Below, one piece after another: positions 38,661 to 47,654 of a stretch of 64,000 bases of DNA. The DNA is taken from NCBI GenBank assembly GCA_022841705.1, contig JALHQZ010000009.1, forward strand, positions 62,001-126,000, read 5' to 3'. Made by a program: the position numbers and the translations under genes. The number at the start of each line of letters is the position of its first letter. Positions within the stretch are counted from its first letter, which is position 1. The DNA comes from Pirellulales bacterium. GTDB lineage: Bacteria > Planctomycetota > Planctomycetia > Pirellulales > Lacipirellulaceae. The notes under the pieces are model-generated. The model had not been told where the DNA came from. It searched no databases and saw only the letters and a program-made list of their open reading frames with translations.

Positions 38661-39968
38661 TCATTCCCCCACATACTCCACCCGCCAAATCGTGCCGGAG
38701 GCGTCGTCGGTCACCACCAGCGCCCCGGTGCTCGTGACTGCTACGCCGACGGGGCGGCCCCACACGTCGCCGTCGGGGGTGACGAAACCGGTCAGAAAAT
38801 CTTCGTACTCGCCGGTCGCCACGCCTTGTTTCAACGGGATGCGGATCACCTTGTAGCCCACACGGCGGGCGCGGTTCCAAGAACCGTGTTGGCAGGCGAA
38901 AGCGTCGTGCTTGTAGTTCGACGGGAAGTTGGCGCCGTCGTAGAACGCAAGGTCCAGCGACGCCATGTGCGACTGCAACAACACATCGGGGAGAATCGAC
39001 TTCGCCTTCAGTTCCGGGTGTTTGCCTTTGTGCCGCGGGTCTTGGTTGGGGCCCAGATAGTACCAGGGCCAACCGTAGAAGCCTCCCGGTTCCACATGCG
39101 TGATGTAATCGGGCACGAGATTGTCACCCAACCCATCGCGTTCATTCACACTCGTCCAGAGCGCGCCAGTCTCGGGATGGGTCGCCAGGCCGACGGGGTT
39201 ACGAATACCGGCGGCGAAGACGCGTTCATTGCCCCCGTCGGGATCGAACGCCAAAATCATCGCGCGGCGCGTCTCGCTGGCGTCGTCGGTGGCATTCGAG
39301 CGCGAGCCGATGGCGACATACAATGTCTTGCCGTCGGGCGAAAACTCCAGGTCCCGTGTCCAGTGTCCGCCGCCGCCGACACTCTCATTGCCACTGGGGA
39401 TGTTGGAAACAATGGTCTCCGCTGGACCAGTCGCCTGCGTGGCGCCAAGGATGTAAGGAAACCGCACCACCGAATCGGTGTTGCCGATGTACAAAAACTG
39501 TGGATTGGCGCCCAGCGGAAAGAACGCGATGCCAAAGGGGCGATTGAGGTTCGTCGCGAAGACCTTGTTAAGTTCCGGTTCGCCATCGCCGTCAGCATCG
39601 CGCAGCACGCGAATCTGGTTGGCCGCGCTCTCCGCGACGAACAGATCGCCATTGGGCGCACGGGTGATGACGCGCGGCTGGGTGAGGCCGGTGGCGAACT
39701 GGGTCACTTTGAAACCGGCCGGGGCTTGGGGCCAGACGCCCTCGGGACGAGGAACAATTTTGGGGTGGTTCTCGGCTGACGGCGAATGATACGGCTGTGC
39801 GACATCATCCACGGTAATCCTGCGCCGCACGCCCGGGGCGTCTGTCGTCCAGTCGCCCAAAGCCGCGGGACCGGTGAGCACTTCTGTGGCAGGTGGCGGC
39901 GCCTCACCGCGCCCCTGTGCGACAGCAATTCCCATCAGCAGCAGAGCGAATAAGATCGTTCGAGACAT
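38661..39968 (-). CDS. Secreted PQQ-dependent sugar (sorbosone) dehydrogenase-like protein
   Basis: 435 residues. A signal peptide (MSRTILFALLLMGIAVAQGR). The beta-propeller repeats follow the sorbosone dehydrogenase type: FKVTQFATGLTQPRVITRAP, NGDLFVAESAANQIRVLRDA, NRPFGIAFFPLGANPQFLYI, HWTRDLEFSPDGKTLYVAIG, GIRNPVGLATHPETGALWTS, YITHVEPGGFYGWPWYYLGP and AFACQHGSWNRARRVGYKV. These enzymes oxidise sugars using a quinone cofactor; the catalytic His of the glucose dehydrogenase group is not confirmed here. Typical planctomycete proteins of this class are periplasmic or surface and often fused to cytochrome domains; no such fusion here. The assignment to family is good, the substrate open. Confidence 0.85.
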   Translation of the reverse strand: MSRTILFALLLMGIAVAQGRGEAPPPATEVLTGPAALGDWTTDAPGVRRRITVDDVAQPYHSPSAENHPKIVPRPEGVWPQAPAGFKVTQFATGLTQPRVITRAPNGDLFVAESAANQIRVLRDADGDGEPELNKVFATNLNRPFGIAFFPLGANPQFLYIGNTDSVVRFPYILGATQATGPAETIVSNIPSGNESVGGGGHWTRDLEFSPDGKTLYVAIGSRSNATDDASETRRAMILAFDPDGGNERVFAAGIRNPVGLATHPETGALWTSVNERDGLGDNLVPDYITHVEPGGFYGWPWYYLGPNQDPRHKGKHPELKAKSILPDVLLQSHMASLDLAFYDGANFPSNYKHDAFACQHGSWNRARRVGYKVIRIPLKQGVATGEYEDFLTGFVTPDGDVWGRPVGVAVTSTGALVVTDDASGTIWRVEYVGE

Positions 39969-40200
39969 GATCGTTTGGGGGTTGAGGTTGTTTGCTGACG
40001 ATGCGAAGAACGCGCAATGGCTGGGCGATTTAGCTCAGGATGTCGCGCCGACTAGCCGGCTTGCCGGTTGCGTTAGACAATAGGGAGGGTATCATCCTGA
40101 CCCGGCGTGATTTTACAGTGGAAGAGCGCTGAAACTCAACCGAGTGCCGCGTGGCCCTAAACCTCGCCTTCGAGGTACGGAAAAGTGTGAATGCAGAAGA

Positions 40201-41202
40201 ATGGGATCACTTGATTGCTGCTGCGGCGCCAAGTCCGCTCGGAGATCAGCTTACACGCTCGTTGAGTTGCTGGTGACGATCGCCATTCTAGGCACACTGA
40301 TTGCGCTGCTGCTGCCGGCGATTCAGCAGGCTCGGGAAGCAAGCCGGCGCCTGGCCTGCGTGAACAACCTGCGGCAAATAGGCATGGCGCTGCACAATTA
40401 CCACGGCGTTCAGCAACGCTTTCCACCGGGCCGGGGCGATCCACTCCCCAGCGTGTTTTCCACGCACGCTTTTTTGCTGCCGTACCTGGAGCAAGGGGCC
40501 CTGCGGCAGAGCATCGACTTTCAGCAGGCGCCCACTACGTTCAGCGTGGCGGGGGGCGTGGTGCACAGCGGCGCGGCGAATCTGTCTGCAGCGACTGCTC
40601 GGCTGGAGGTGTTTGAGTGCCCCGCAGAGAGCGCTGGCCCGGGCGTGGCGGGTTCCGAGTTCGGGGCAACGAACTACGCAGCCAACGCTGGTAGTGGACT
40701 TGACCAATGGGGTTCGCTCACCGCCGCAGATGGCGTCTTCTTCAAAGGCTCGCGAATCGCCATGCGCGATTTGCTCGATGGCTCTACATCGACAGTAGCG
40801 ATGAGCGAACGGCTCCTTGGCCCCGGCACGAATGGACCGAGCGCTGTCGAGGTTGAGCCGTCGCGGGTAATGCTGGAGATTGCGGGCGGCAAAGATCCCA
40901 CGTCAGCGGCGTGCAGCGCGCCGAACGGTGGCAATGCGTACCGTGAGCGGGGCGCGAAATGGATCCTCGGCAATTACGGCAACACGCTTTACAACCACTA
41001 CTATCCGCCGAACGCGGCGACTTGGGATTGCCTGAACTTGCAACAGCAAAAGGGGCTCTTGGCCGCGCGTAGTATGCATCCCGATATTGTGGTGACACTC
41101 TACTGCGATGGCGGCGTGCGATGCGTGTCGAGCGCGATCGACCTCGCGCTGTGGCGCGCCGCGGCAACGCGGAGCGGTGGCGAATTGGATGACGCGTGGT
41201 GA
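40201..41202 (+). CDS. DUF1559 prepilin-like protein
   Basis: 333 residues from ATG 40201; an in-frame GTG at 40144 is possible. N-terminus has a type IV pilin-like prepilin signal: AYTLVELLVTIAILGTLIAL after a basic leader (KSARRS), giving a long helix LLLPAIQQAREASRRLACVN and NLRQIGMALHNYHGV. DUF1559 proteins are numerous in planctomycetes, are processed by prepilin peptidase and probably form surface fibres. The C-terminal domain (DVVFFKGSRIAMRDLLDGST and GAKWILGNYGNTLYNHYYPP) is the usual H-type DUF1559 region with NH...PN. The start leader is long and Cys-rich (CCCG). Role beyond pilus-like assembly is unknown. Confidence 0.9.
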   Translation: MGSLDCCCGAKSARRSAYTLVELLVTIAILGTLIALLLPAIQQAREASRRLACVNNLRQIGMALHNYHGVQQRFPPGRGDPLPSVFSTHAFLLPYLEQGALRQSIDFQQAPTTFSVAGGVVHSGAANLSAATARLEVFECPAESAGPGVAGSEFGATNYAANAGSGLDQWGSLTAADGVFFKGSRIAMRDLLDGSTSTVAMSERLLGPGTNGPSAVEVEPSRVMLEIAGGKDPTSAACSAPNGGNAYRERGAKWILGNYGNTLYNHYYPPNAATWDCLNLQQQKGLLAARSMHPDIVVTLYCDGGVRCVSSAIDLALWRAAATRSGGELDDAW

Positions 41203-41240
41203 CGCGGCGTCGAGACGTGTTGGGCGTACGGCCCGATACG

Positions 41241-43805
41241 TCATGGTCGAGGGACTTGCGCCGCGCGAACCGACGCCGGCACGCTGAGTTTCCTGAGCAT
41301 CACGCCATCGATCTCCGCCGTGCAAACGCCTTCCACGGCGAATGTGATCGCTACTTGGGTTGCTTGGTCCGCGCGGCGGTAGAGATAGAAAGGCGCCCAC
41401 TGTGTTACATTGTTCTGGGGCGTGGAACTCACCACCAATCCCAGCGCCTGCCCGCCGAGCGAATCACGCACTTCCAGGGCGCCATCTTCGCTACTGACTT
41501 TCAACCAGCCGGAGATTTCGATCAGGTCGCCGGCGGCGAGTTCCACCGGCGGGGAATCGATGCGTGCGGAACTGCCGAGGTCGCTGTGCATCAACAGCCG
41601 CCGCGCGCCATGTTTGTTGGGGCCGACGGCGAGTTCCACCGTGGCGCCGGCTGATTCCGATTTTTGGCGCCAACCGAACTGCCGCAGCTCGGCGAGGTCT
41701 TCAAAGCTGCCGCCGTAGAGTTGGTTGGCGCCCCGGGTGAGCGAAGCTAACAACTGCGCGAAGAACGCTTCTTGCCGCCGGGTGCTGGGCAGGGCGCCAA
41801 GCGGCGAGCTCACGAGCGCCGGCGCAATTTTGTACGGCGGTTGAGCTTGGGCCGCTTCTAGCAACAGTTGGCCATCGGCCGCGAGGTCGTAGGCCTGAAA
41901 GTAATCGTCAGGCGCCAGCGCGAGTTTGCTTCGCTCGAACAGCCGAGTTGCTTGTTGCAGAACCTCTGCCGCCACGCCGCCGGCGGTGGCTTCACGCATC
42001 GTTGCGGCTGCGAGTTCGGCTTGCAGTTGGCAAACCCTTGGCGCAACACGTTGAAGGAACTTACCCACCGACTGCGGCGCCTGCGAGTTGTCGGCCAGCA
42101 GCATGGCGTTGTGGCTCGGCAGCGGCGGTAAGCGCAAGCCACCGGTGACGCGTTCGGCGAGGATCTCTTCCATGCCAGCCAGATTCATGCGGTAAGCCTG
42201 CGAAGCTGAAGTGACGCCGGGTAGAATCCAGGCCTCGCGATTCGGTTGCTGGCCGCTCGGCAGGAGAATCAATTTTGCTTGTGGCCGTTCAAACAAAGTC
42301 ACGGCACGATTCGATTCCACCGCTCGCAGTGCTCTTCCGCCCACCAGCCACGGCTCGAAGAGCGTGAGTTTTAGATTTGCTAGTTCCAGCGAAGCGGCCA
42401 GAGCGCGAGCTTCTTCGCCCGAACTTGTCAGCCGCTCGGACCCGGCAAAAATCACCCCACGACAACCGCTCGAAATCGCCGCCGTGAGTTCCGCTTGAAT
42501 CGCCGCGGAAGGAACGCTTGCCGGCGACCGGCCGCTGGAATCGAGCAGCGAAATCTGCCGCCGACAAAGCCGATCGGGCGCTGTGCTGATCCACGCGAAG
42601 AGCGGCGCATCGGGCCGCAGACCCCGTTGGACCTGCCGCCAATGCCGGGCGAGTTGCGGCTCGCGCGGCGAGACGGCGCTGAAAGTTTTGCGCACCACCA
42701 CGCCATCGGCGAGCCGGCTCCACAGCGGCCACTCGTCGGCCGTTTCCACCAGCATCGGCCGGCGCAGGTGGCGATCCTGCCCGCGTAGGCGTTCGAGTTC
42801 CACTTGCAGGGTATCGACCGTCGCCGCTTCATCGTCAGCCAACAGCCGCCAGGCGATCACCGGCGCCCACACGGCCGCCGCGGCGCGATCGGTCAGTACG
42901 GCATCGGGTGGCGCAGGGCACACGAGCGCAAGGTGATTCTGCGCCGCATGCACGAGCAACTTGCGAGATGGCGACTTGTTGAGCCACAGCACGTTGAACC
43001 CGCGTTGGGCGAGTTCATCGAGCGGTTCATCGTGGTAGAGCCAGGCCCGTGGAAAAAGCCGGCGCTCGCCGATGCGAAAACCTTCGCTGTTGAGCGTCAC
43101 GATCGCCAAATCGGTTGAGGGTTTTTCGGCAGGACTCTCCGGCGTGCGCGGTCCGGCGGAAACATCCGGCGCGGGAGTATCGTCGCGAAGCACCCGGCCG
43201 GTGAGGCGAAGTTCATCGAACTTCACTTCCGCGCCTTCGGGCCCGCCCGGGACGATCACCACCACGCGGTCGATGTACGCCTCACGTTCATCGAGCGAAG
43301 AGGTTTCGCGTTGGGCTCGCAGTGCTCGCAGTTGCCGTTTCACCAGCACTGGCGTGTTGGTGATTTTTAGCGTAGCCCATTGCTCCGCAGCATCGAGCCG
43401 ATCTTCGCCGCGCACGACTAAACGCCACGGGGCGTTCGTTTGCGGATTAATCGAGCGCGGCAGCACCACCTCCACGGCAAGTTGAACACCGGGATTTGTG
43501 GCTTCAACATCCAGTTCCAGTTGGAGTTCAGCGATCACTTGCAGCGGTTCGAGCGAAAACTCGAAGAGCGCGCTTTCGCCCGCGGGGCAAGTGAAGCGCA
43601 GGGCTTCGACAGCAACCTGATTGCCATCGCGCGCGGCTTGCGTGCGATCTTGCGAAACGAGCTTGGCCGCACGCGAATCGCTGTGTAACTGCCAGGCGAG
43701 GGACGTATCATCGAACGATTCCGTCAGCGCTTGCGAGGTCGCCCGCAGCGGAACTAGCGCTCCGGCGAGCAGCACAAACACGAGCAGTTGAAGCCGCCTA
43801 GGCAC
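41241..43805 (-). CDS. Large secreted protein, possibly glycoside hydrolase-like
   Basis: About 854 residues if the GTG at 43805 starts a signal peptide (PRRLQLLVFVLLAGALVPLR, RATSQA). A TTG start at 43847 is possible. Residues after the signal contain a carbohydrate-binding-like beta domain (SLEPLQVIAELQLELDVEAT, YIDRVVVIVPGGPEGAEVKF). Then EGFRIGERRLFPRAWLYHDE and ELAQRGFNVLWLNKSPSRKL resemble the beginning of TIM-barrel glycoside hydrolases of the beta-galactosidase type; IAWRLLADDEA, ETADEWPLWSRLADGVV follow. A C-terminal beta domain (DSLGGQALGLVVSSTPQNNV) ends it. No catalytic Glu pair is confirmed. I do not assign a family. The protein is read opposite to the neighbours on both sides. 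Confidence 0.55.
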   Translation of the reverse strand: MPRRLQLLVFVLLAGALVPLRATSQALTESFDDTSLAWQLHSDSRAAKLVSQDRTQAARDGNQVAVEALRFTCPAGESALFEFSLEPLQVIAELQLELDVEATNPGVQLAVEVVLPRSINPQTNAPWRLVVRGEDRLDAAEQWATLKITNTPVLVKRQLRALRAQRETSSLDEREAYIDRVVVIVPGGPEGAEVKFDELRLTGRVLRDDTPAPDVSAGPRTPESPAEKPSTDLAIVTLNSEGFRIGERRLFPRAWLYHDEPLDELAQRGFNVLWLNKSPSRKLLVHAAQNHLALVCPAPPDAVLTDRAAAAVWAPVIAWRLLADDEAATVDTLQVELERLRGQDRHLRRPMLVETADEWPLWSRLADGVVVRKTFSAVSPREPQLARHWRQVQRGLRPDAPLFAWISTAPDRLCRRQISLLDSSGRSPASVPSAAIQAELTAAISSGCRGVIFAGSERLTSSGEEARALAASLELANLKLTLFEPWLVGGRALRAVESNRAVTLFERPQAKLILLPSGQQPNREAWILPGVTSASQAYRMNLAGMEEILAERVTGGLRLPPLPSHNAMLLADNSQAPQSVGKFLQRVAPRVCQLQAELAAATMREATAGGVAAEVLQQATRLFERSKLALAPDDYFQAYDLAADGQLLLEAAQAQPPYKIAPALVSSPLGALPSTRRQEAFFAQLLASLTRGANQLYGGSFEDLAELRQFGWRQKSESAGATVELAVGPNKHGARRLLMHSDLGSSARIDSPPVELAAGDLIEISGWLKVSSEDGALEVRDSLGGQALGLVVSSTPQNNVTQWAPFYLYRRADQATQVAITFAVEGVCTAEIDGVMLRKLSVPASVRAAQVPRP

Positions 43806-44100
43806 AGGTGCGTCCGTGCTTTCGATGCAGAGGTTAACTGTTGCCAAACCGCCACAGTTTCGCGCCCCCCCGGGACGCGACGTAAGTGCCGCTTGTAGCA
43901 GGGTTTACGCCGCAAAGCCAGACAGACTTGTGGCGTTCGGGCGACAGTTTCCCGAAAAATCCGCGCGAAGGGCGCCAACCGCTTGCTGCGGCGTAAGTGC
44001 TTTGCATAGAATGGGTTAAGTCGCTCTCCACTGGGGCTGAGTTGGGGGCTGGCGCGCCGCCTGCATTAAGGCTGGGCATCACCCCCGGAGATTTAACACC

Positions 44101-44388
44101 ATGCCCGAGACCCAAACTTCTTCCCGTAACGCCGCCCTGGAATTGCCAGCCGACCTGCGTCAATTGGCCGCCGCCATCCGGGCTCTGCCCGCCGAACAAG
44201 GCGCCGAGTTGGTTCCGCTGTTGGACCGCGTGGTGGAAAGCACCACTCGCCGCCGCCGCATCCTCACCTTGGTGCAAGAAGCCCTCAGCCAACTGCGGCT
44301 CGACATGAAGTACCTCATGTTCGATCTGGAAGCGACCCGCCGCGAACGCGACGAGTTCCGCGCCAAGCTAGAAGATTCTGAAAGTTAA
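44101..44388 (+). CDS. Small conserved planctomycete-type helical protein
   Basis: 95 residues. No signal peptide. The first half is Ala/Leu/Gln rich (LELPADLRQLAAAIRALPAE), the second is basic then strongly helical: TTRRRRILTLVQEALSQLRL, DMKYLMFDLEATRRERDEFR. Probably a coiled-coil dimer. I recall similar short proteins in planctomycetes but know no function. The stop is followed by 280 bases without a gene, containing an inverted repeat (44411-44586). The next gene on the same strand is the kinase with pseudo-receiver. Confidence 0.6.
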   Translation: MPETQTSSRNAALELPADLRQLAAAIRALPAEQGAELVPLLDRVVESTTRRRRILTLVQEALSQLRLDMKYLMFDLEATRRERDEFRAKLEDSES

Positions 44389-44410
44389 TTGCGGCCTGTT
44401 TGCACTCCGG

Positions 44411-44586
44411 ATTAACCACAGAGATCACAGTGAGGACAGAGGAATAGAGTGAATTTCCGCCGCCGAATTCTGCGAGAAACGAGTCCTAACTCATCAGTCA
44501 ATAAAACCTGAACCATTTATTCATCAATTGAGTTCCTAGTTTCTCTTTGTTTTCTCTGTGCTTTCTCCGTCCCCCCTGTGGTAAAT
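44411..44586. repeat. Inverted repeat element in the gap before the kinase (family F)
   Basis: ATTAACCACAGAG (44411-44423) has a near-inverse copy CCCTGTGGTAAAT (44574-44586). The interior is rich in AGAG and CTCT runs, e.g. TTCTCTTTGTTTTCTCTGTG, that pair partly with ACAGAGATCACAG. This is a common style of dispersed element ('ACCACAGAG...'). No gene is seen in 44389-44668. Confidence 0.6.
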
Positions 44587-44668
44587 TCTTTCTTGCCATC
44601 TGCGGTAAATTGAAAAGTCGGAAGTCGTTTTCGACGCAACAACACGCTTAGGCGCCCAACGGTCAACG

Positions 44669-46117
44669 ATGATGACTGCCGAGGAACTTGCTCAGCGTGC
44701 GATTGATGTCGGCATCTTAAGCGACAGCGAACTGCAACAGATTTGGAACGAACTCGGTTCGCGCGCGGTGACCGTCGGCGAGATGTCGGCCGCGATGGTC
44801 CGCAGCGGGTTCATCACCAATTATCAGCTCGACCGGTTGGTCAAGGGCCTGCGCGACGGCTATTTCTACGGCGACTACAAGGTACTCTACAACGTCGGCT
44901 CGGGAACCTTCGCCCGGGTGTTCCGCGCTTCGCACAAGGTGACAGGCGAGCTGTTTGCGGTGAAGGTGCTCCGGAGCCGCCATAGCCGTGACCCGGCCGA
45001 GGCGGAGCGCTTCCGCCGCGAGGGCGAATTGTGCCAATCGCTGAAGCACGAAAACATCGTGCCGATTCACGAAGTGGTTTCCAAAGGAGGCGTCCATTAC
45101 ATTGTGATGGACTTTATCGAAGGGCGCAACCTGCGCGAGTTCTACAAGGTTCGAAAAAAGTTCGATCCGATGGAGGCGGCCGAGATCGTCTCCGGCATGG
45201 TGGCGGGGCTGAACTACGCGTTTCGCCAAGGGGTGACGCATCGCGATCTCAAAATGTCGAACGTGCTGGTCGCCAGCGATGGTTCAGCAAAGCTGGTGGA
45301 TTTCGGCCTCGCGGGACTCGATTCGGAAATCTCCGAAGGGGAATCCGCCAACGCCCGGTCGATTGACTACGCCGGCCTCGAACGCGCTACTGGCGTGCGC
45401 AAAGACGACACCCGCAGCGACATCTTTTTCGCGGGCTGCATTTTCTATCAGCTCATCACTGGTGAATCGCCGCTGGGGCCGGAAACTCGGGACCGCATGC
45501 AACGGCTCTCCAAGGCGCGGTTCCAAAACATTCGGCCGATCCTCGATCTTGAACCGAAAACACCCTTGCCGCTGGCGCTGGTGATTGGCAAGGCGACGGA
45601 GTTTGATCCCCAGCGCCGCTATCAAACGCCGGGCGATATGCTGGCGGATCTGAAGATTGCCATCCGGCGCGTGAAAGAGGGCGCCGACAACGAAGGCGCC
45701 AAGCAATCGCTGGAAAGCCAAGAAGGCTTGGGAGACGATGGCCAGCCGCGCAAGATTATGGTGGTTGAGGCGGATGTGAAGCGGCAAGATTTGCTCCGAG
45801 ATCTGTTCAAGAAGAATGGCTACCGCGTGTTGGTCTCAAGTGATCCACAGCGCGCGATCGAGCGGTTTCGGTCCGACGCCAAAGCGGCGGAACTGGTGGT
45901 GTTCTGCAGCGGCGCGTTTGGGCGCGATGCCGTGGACATGTTCAATCAGTTCGGCGAAGACAAACTGACTAGCAGCTTGCCGGCGGTGCTACTGCTCGAC
46001 GAAGCGCACGGCCAATGGTCGGGCGACGCCAAGATTTCTCCGCGCCGCCAAGTGGTAGTGATGCCGGTCAAGCTGAAAGAATTGCGGCACGCAATTCGGC
46101 AGGTAATCACGGCGTGA
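44669..46117 (+). CDS. Ser/Thr protein kinase with C-terminal pseudo-receiver
   Basis: 482 residues. Kinase core about 70-340: YKVLYNVGSGTFARVFRASH (G-loop), FAVKVLRSRHS (K99), THRDLKMSNVLV (191-193) and LVDFGLAGLDSE (211-213). The activation segment lacks the usual GTPxYMAPE: here RSIDYAGLERATGVRKDDTR. The C-terminal ~120 residues (RKIMVVEADVKRQDLLRDLF, KKNGYRVLVSSDPQRAIERF) look like a receiver domain, but the phospho-acceptor Asp is replaced (ELVVFCSGAFGRD), followed by QVVVMPVKLKELRHAIRQVI, so it cannot be phosphorylated in the usual way. The first ~60 residues form an unusual helical segment (ELAQRAIDVGILSDSELQQI). No membrane helix. Role: signal protein, partners unknown. Confidence 0.88.
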   Translation: MMTAEELAQRAIDVGILSDSELQQIWNELGSRAVTVGEMSAAMVRSGFITNYQLDRLVKGLRDGYFYGDYKVLYNVGSGTFARVFRASHKVTGELFAVKVLRSRHSRDPAEAERFRREGELCQSLKHENIVPIHEVVSKGGVHYIVMDFIEGRNLREFYKVRKKFDPMEAAEIVSGMVAGLNYAFRQGVTHRDLKMSNVLVASDGSAKLVDFGLAGLDSEISEGESANARSIDYAGLERATGVRKDDTRSDIFFAGCIFYQLITGESPLGPETRDRMQRLSKARFQNIRPILDLEPKTPLPLALVIGKATEFDPQRRYQTPGDMLADLKIAIRRVKEGADNEGAKQSLESQEGLGDDGQPRKIMVVEADVKRQDLLRDLFKKNGYRVLVSSDPQRAIERFRSDAKAAELVVFCSGAFGRDAVDMFNQFGEDKLTSSLPAVLLLDEAHGQWSGDAKISPRRQVVVMPVKLKELRHAIRQVITA

Positions 46118-46127
46118 ATTGGCGAAT

Positions 46128-46197
46128 GTAGCACGGGACCGAAGTCCCGTGCAAATGAAATTGCCCTAATCTGCACGGGACTTCGGTCCCGTGCTAC
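46128..46197. repeat. Family A palindrome, double copy
   Basis: Two 25-base modules (46128-46152 beginning GTAGCACGGGACCGAAG, and its exact inverse at 46173-46197) separated by 20 bases. The module differs from the copies at 20847/20974 only in the middle (GAAG for ATAG). It lies between the kinase and the next gene. Confidence 0.9.
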
Positions 46198-46305
46198 GAA
46201 CGCGCGTTGCTAGCATTCCGCGCTTTCTCTCTGGCCGTGTTCGCCCCCGCTTGCTACCGTGCGGCCGATTTCTTCGCCACCCCCTTTCGCCGAATGGGAC
46301 CAGCC

Positions 46306-47541
46306 ATGCGCCGAACTTTCGCTTTTACACTTCTACTCCTCGCCATCGTCGACACGCCCGCGAGCGCCCAGTTTTGGAAGCGGTTCGTGCCGGTCGAGCG
46401 TGTCGCCGCATCCGTCGATCACGACTTTCGCGTCGCCGAAGCGAATGGGCCGTGGATGGTGATGGCGACCACCTTCACGGGTGAAGGCGCCGAGTCGCAG
46501 GCGCGCGAACTCGCCGGCGAGTTCCGCACGCGCTACAACCTGCCCGCGTACGTGCATGAGATGACGTTCGACTTCACCGGCGAAGTCGATGGCCGCGGCG
46601 TGGACAAGTACGGCGCCCCGGTGAAAATGAAGTACCGCAATGGCGAGCGCTCGCAGCAGTGGGCGGTGCTGGTGGGTGATTTTCCTTCAATTGACGATCC
46701 ACAAGCGCAGGCTCTGTTGGGGCGAGTCAAGCGGATGCAGCCGCAAGCGCTCGTCCCCAGCGAAGATGGCGCCACCGCGCAGAGTTACGCCAGTATTCGC
46801 GCCTTTCAGCGCACCGTCGTGGAACGCCTCAGCTTGAGCAAGGAGTTGGGGCCGATGCGCACCGCGTTCATGACCCGCAACCCCATCCTGCCGCAGGAGT
46901 ATTTCACGCCGAAGGGAGTCGATAAGTTTGTCGAGAAGATGAACAGCGGCGTCGATCACAGTCTGCTCGACTGTCCCCAGCGGTACACCGTGCGGGTGGC
47001 GACCTTCCGCGGTAAGGCAATTCTCCAAGGCGCCTCGAGCGCCATGTCCAGCCGCATTCGCGGCGTGAAGAAGCAGGAGCAAGATCCCTTAATGGAAGCG
47101 GCCGAAAACGCCCACCTGTTGTGCGAAGAGCTGCGCGCCAAAGGCTGGGAAGCGTACGAGTTTCACGATGTCGAAGAGAGCTACGTCACCATTGGCGCCT
47201 TCGCTGAAGTGGGCCAGGCCGACGCCGCAGGTGGCCAGCACGCGATTCCTGAAGTCGATCGCATCGTGCGCACTTTCGGCGCCGCGTACAACACCCCTTC
47301 CGACCCGCTTGAACAAGCGCAGTTGCCATTGACCGTGAACTCGCAAGCTGAAGAGCGTCGCCAGGTGTTCGATCAGCTCTTCAGCAGCGAAGTGGGCCAA
47401 GCCGCCAAGGGCCTCAACCCCAAGTTCGCCCGCGTGCCCCCCGGTTCGCCCAAGGCGCGGATCATCCCGTTCGACATCCACCCCTTCGTGATCGAAGCGC
47501 CGAAGAGATCCGTTAGCAGCAGCTTCGCCTGGCGGAACTAG
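46306..47541 (+). CDS. Secreted protein of unknown function with SPOR-like segments
   Basis: 411 residues from ATG 46306; ATG 46294 is an alternative and the frame is open to 46207. Signal peptide MRRTFAFTLLLLAIVDTPAS then AQFWKRFVPVERV. Two segments have the W/F-x-V...A..L...L...G..A pattern of SPOR-type domains: GPWMVMATTFTGEGAESQAR, ELAGEFRTRYNLPAYV and RYTVRVATFRGKAILQ with ENAHLLCEELRAKGWEAYEF. This is a similarity of shape only. The middle has WAVLVGDFPSIDDPQAQALL. No catalytic motif is found. Typical planctomycete secreted protein; function not known. Confidence 0.6.
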   Translation: MRRTFAFTLLLLAIVDTPASAQFWKRFVPVERVAASVDHDFRVAEANGPWMVMATTFTGEGAESQARELAGEFRTRYNLPAYVHEMTFDFTGEVDGRGVDKYGAPVKMKYRNGERSQQWAVLVGDFPSIDDPQAQALLGRVKRMQPQALVPSEDGATAQSYASIRAFQRTVVERLSLSKELGPMRTAFMTRNPILPQEYFTPKGVDKFVEKMNSGVDHSLLDCPQRYTVRVATFRGKAILQGASSAMSSRIRGVKKQEQDPLMEAAENAHLLCEELRAKGWEAYEFHDVEESYVTIGAFAEVGQADAAGGQHAIPEVDRIVRTFGAAYNTPSDPLEQAQLPLTVNSQAEERRQVFDQLFSSEVGQAAKGLNPKFARVPPGSPKARIIPFDIHPFVIEAPKRSVSSSFAWRN

Positions 47542-47546
47542 ATTCC

Positions 47547-47570
47547 GTACGATGGGCTTTCAGCCCGTCT
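47547..47570 (+). repeat. Family B single module
   Basis: GTACGATGGGCTTTCAGCCC followed by GTCT. Same sequence as the inner arms at 20873-20896, here alone, just after the stop of the previous gene. Confidence 0.8.
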
Positions 47571-47654
47571 TCCGTAATTTTGTGCGGGGGGTGTACCCAC
47601 CGCCCATCGTGCGAAGCTGGTTGCCGTTCTGCGCCGCGACGTCATAATTGCGGC

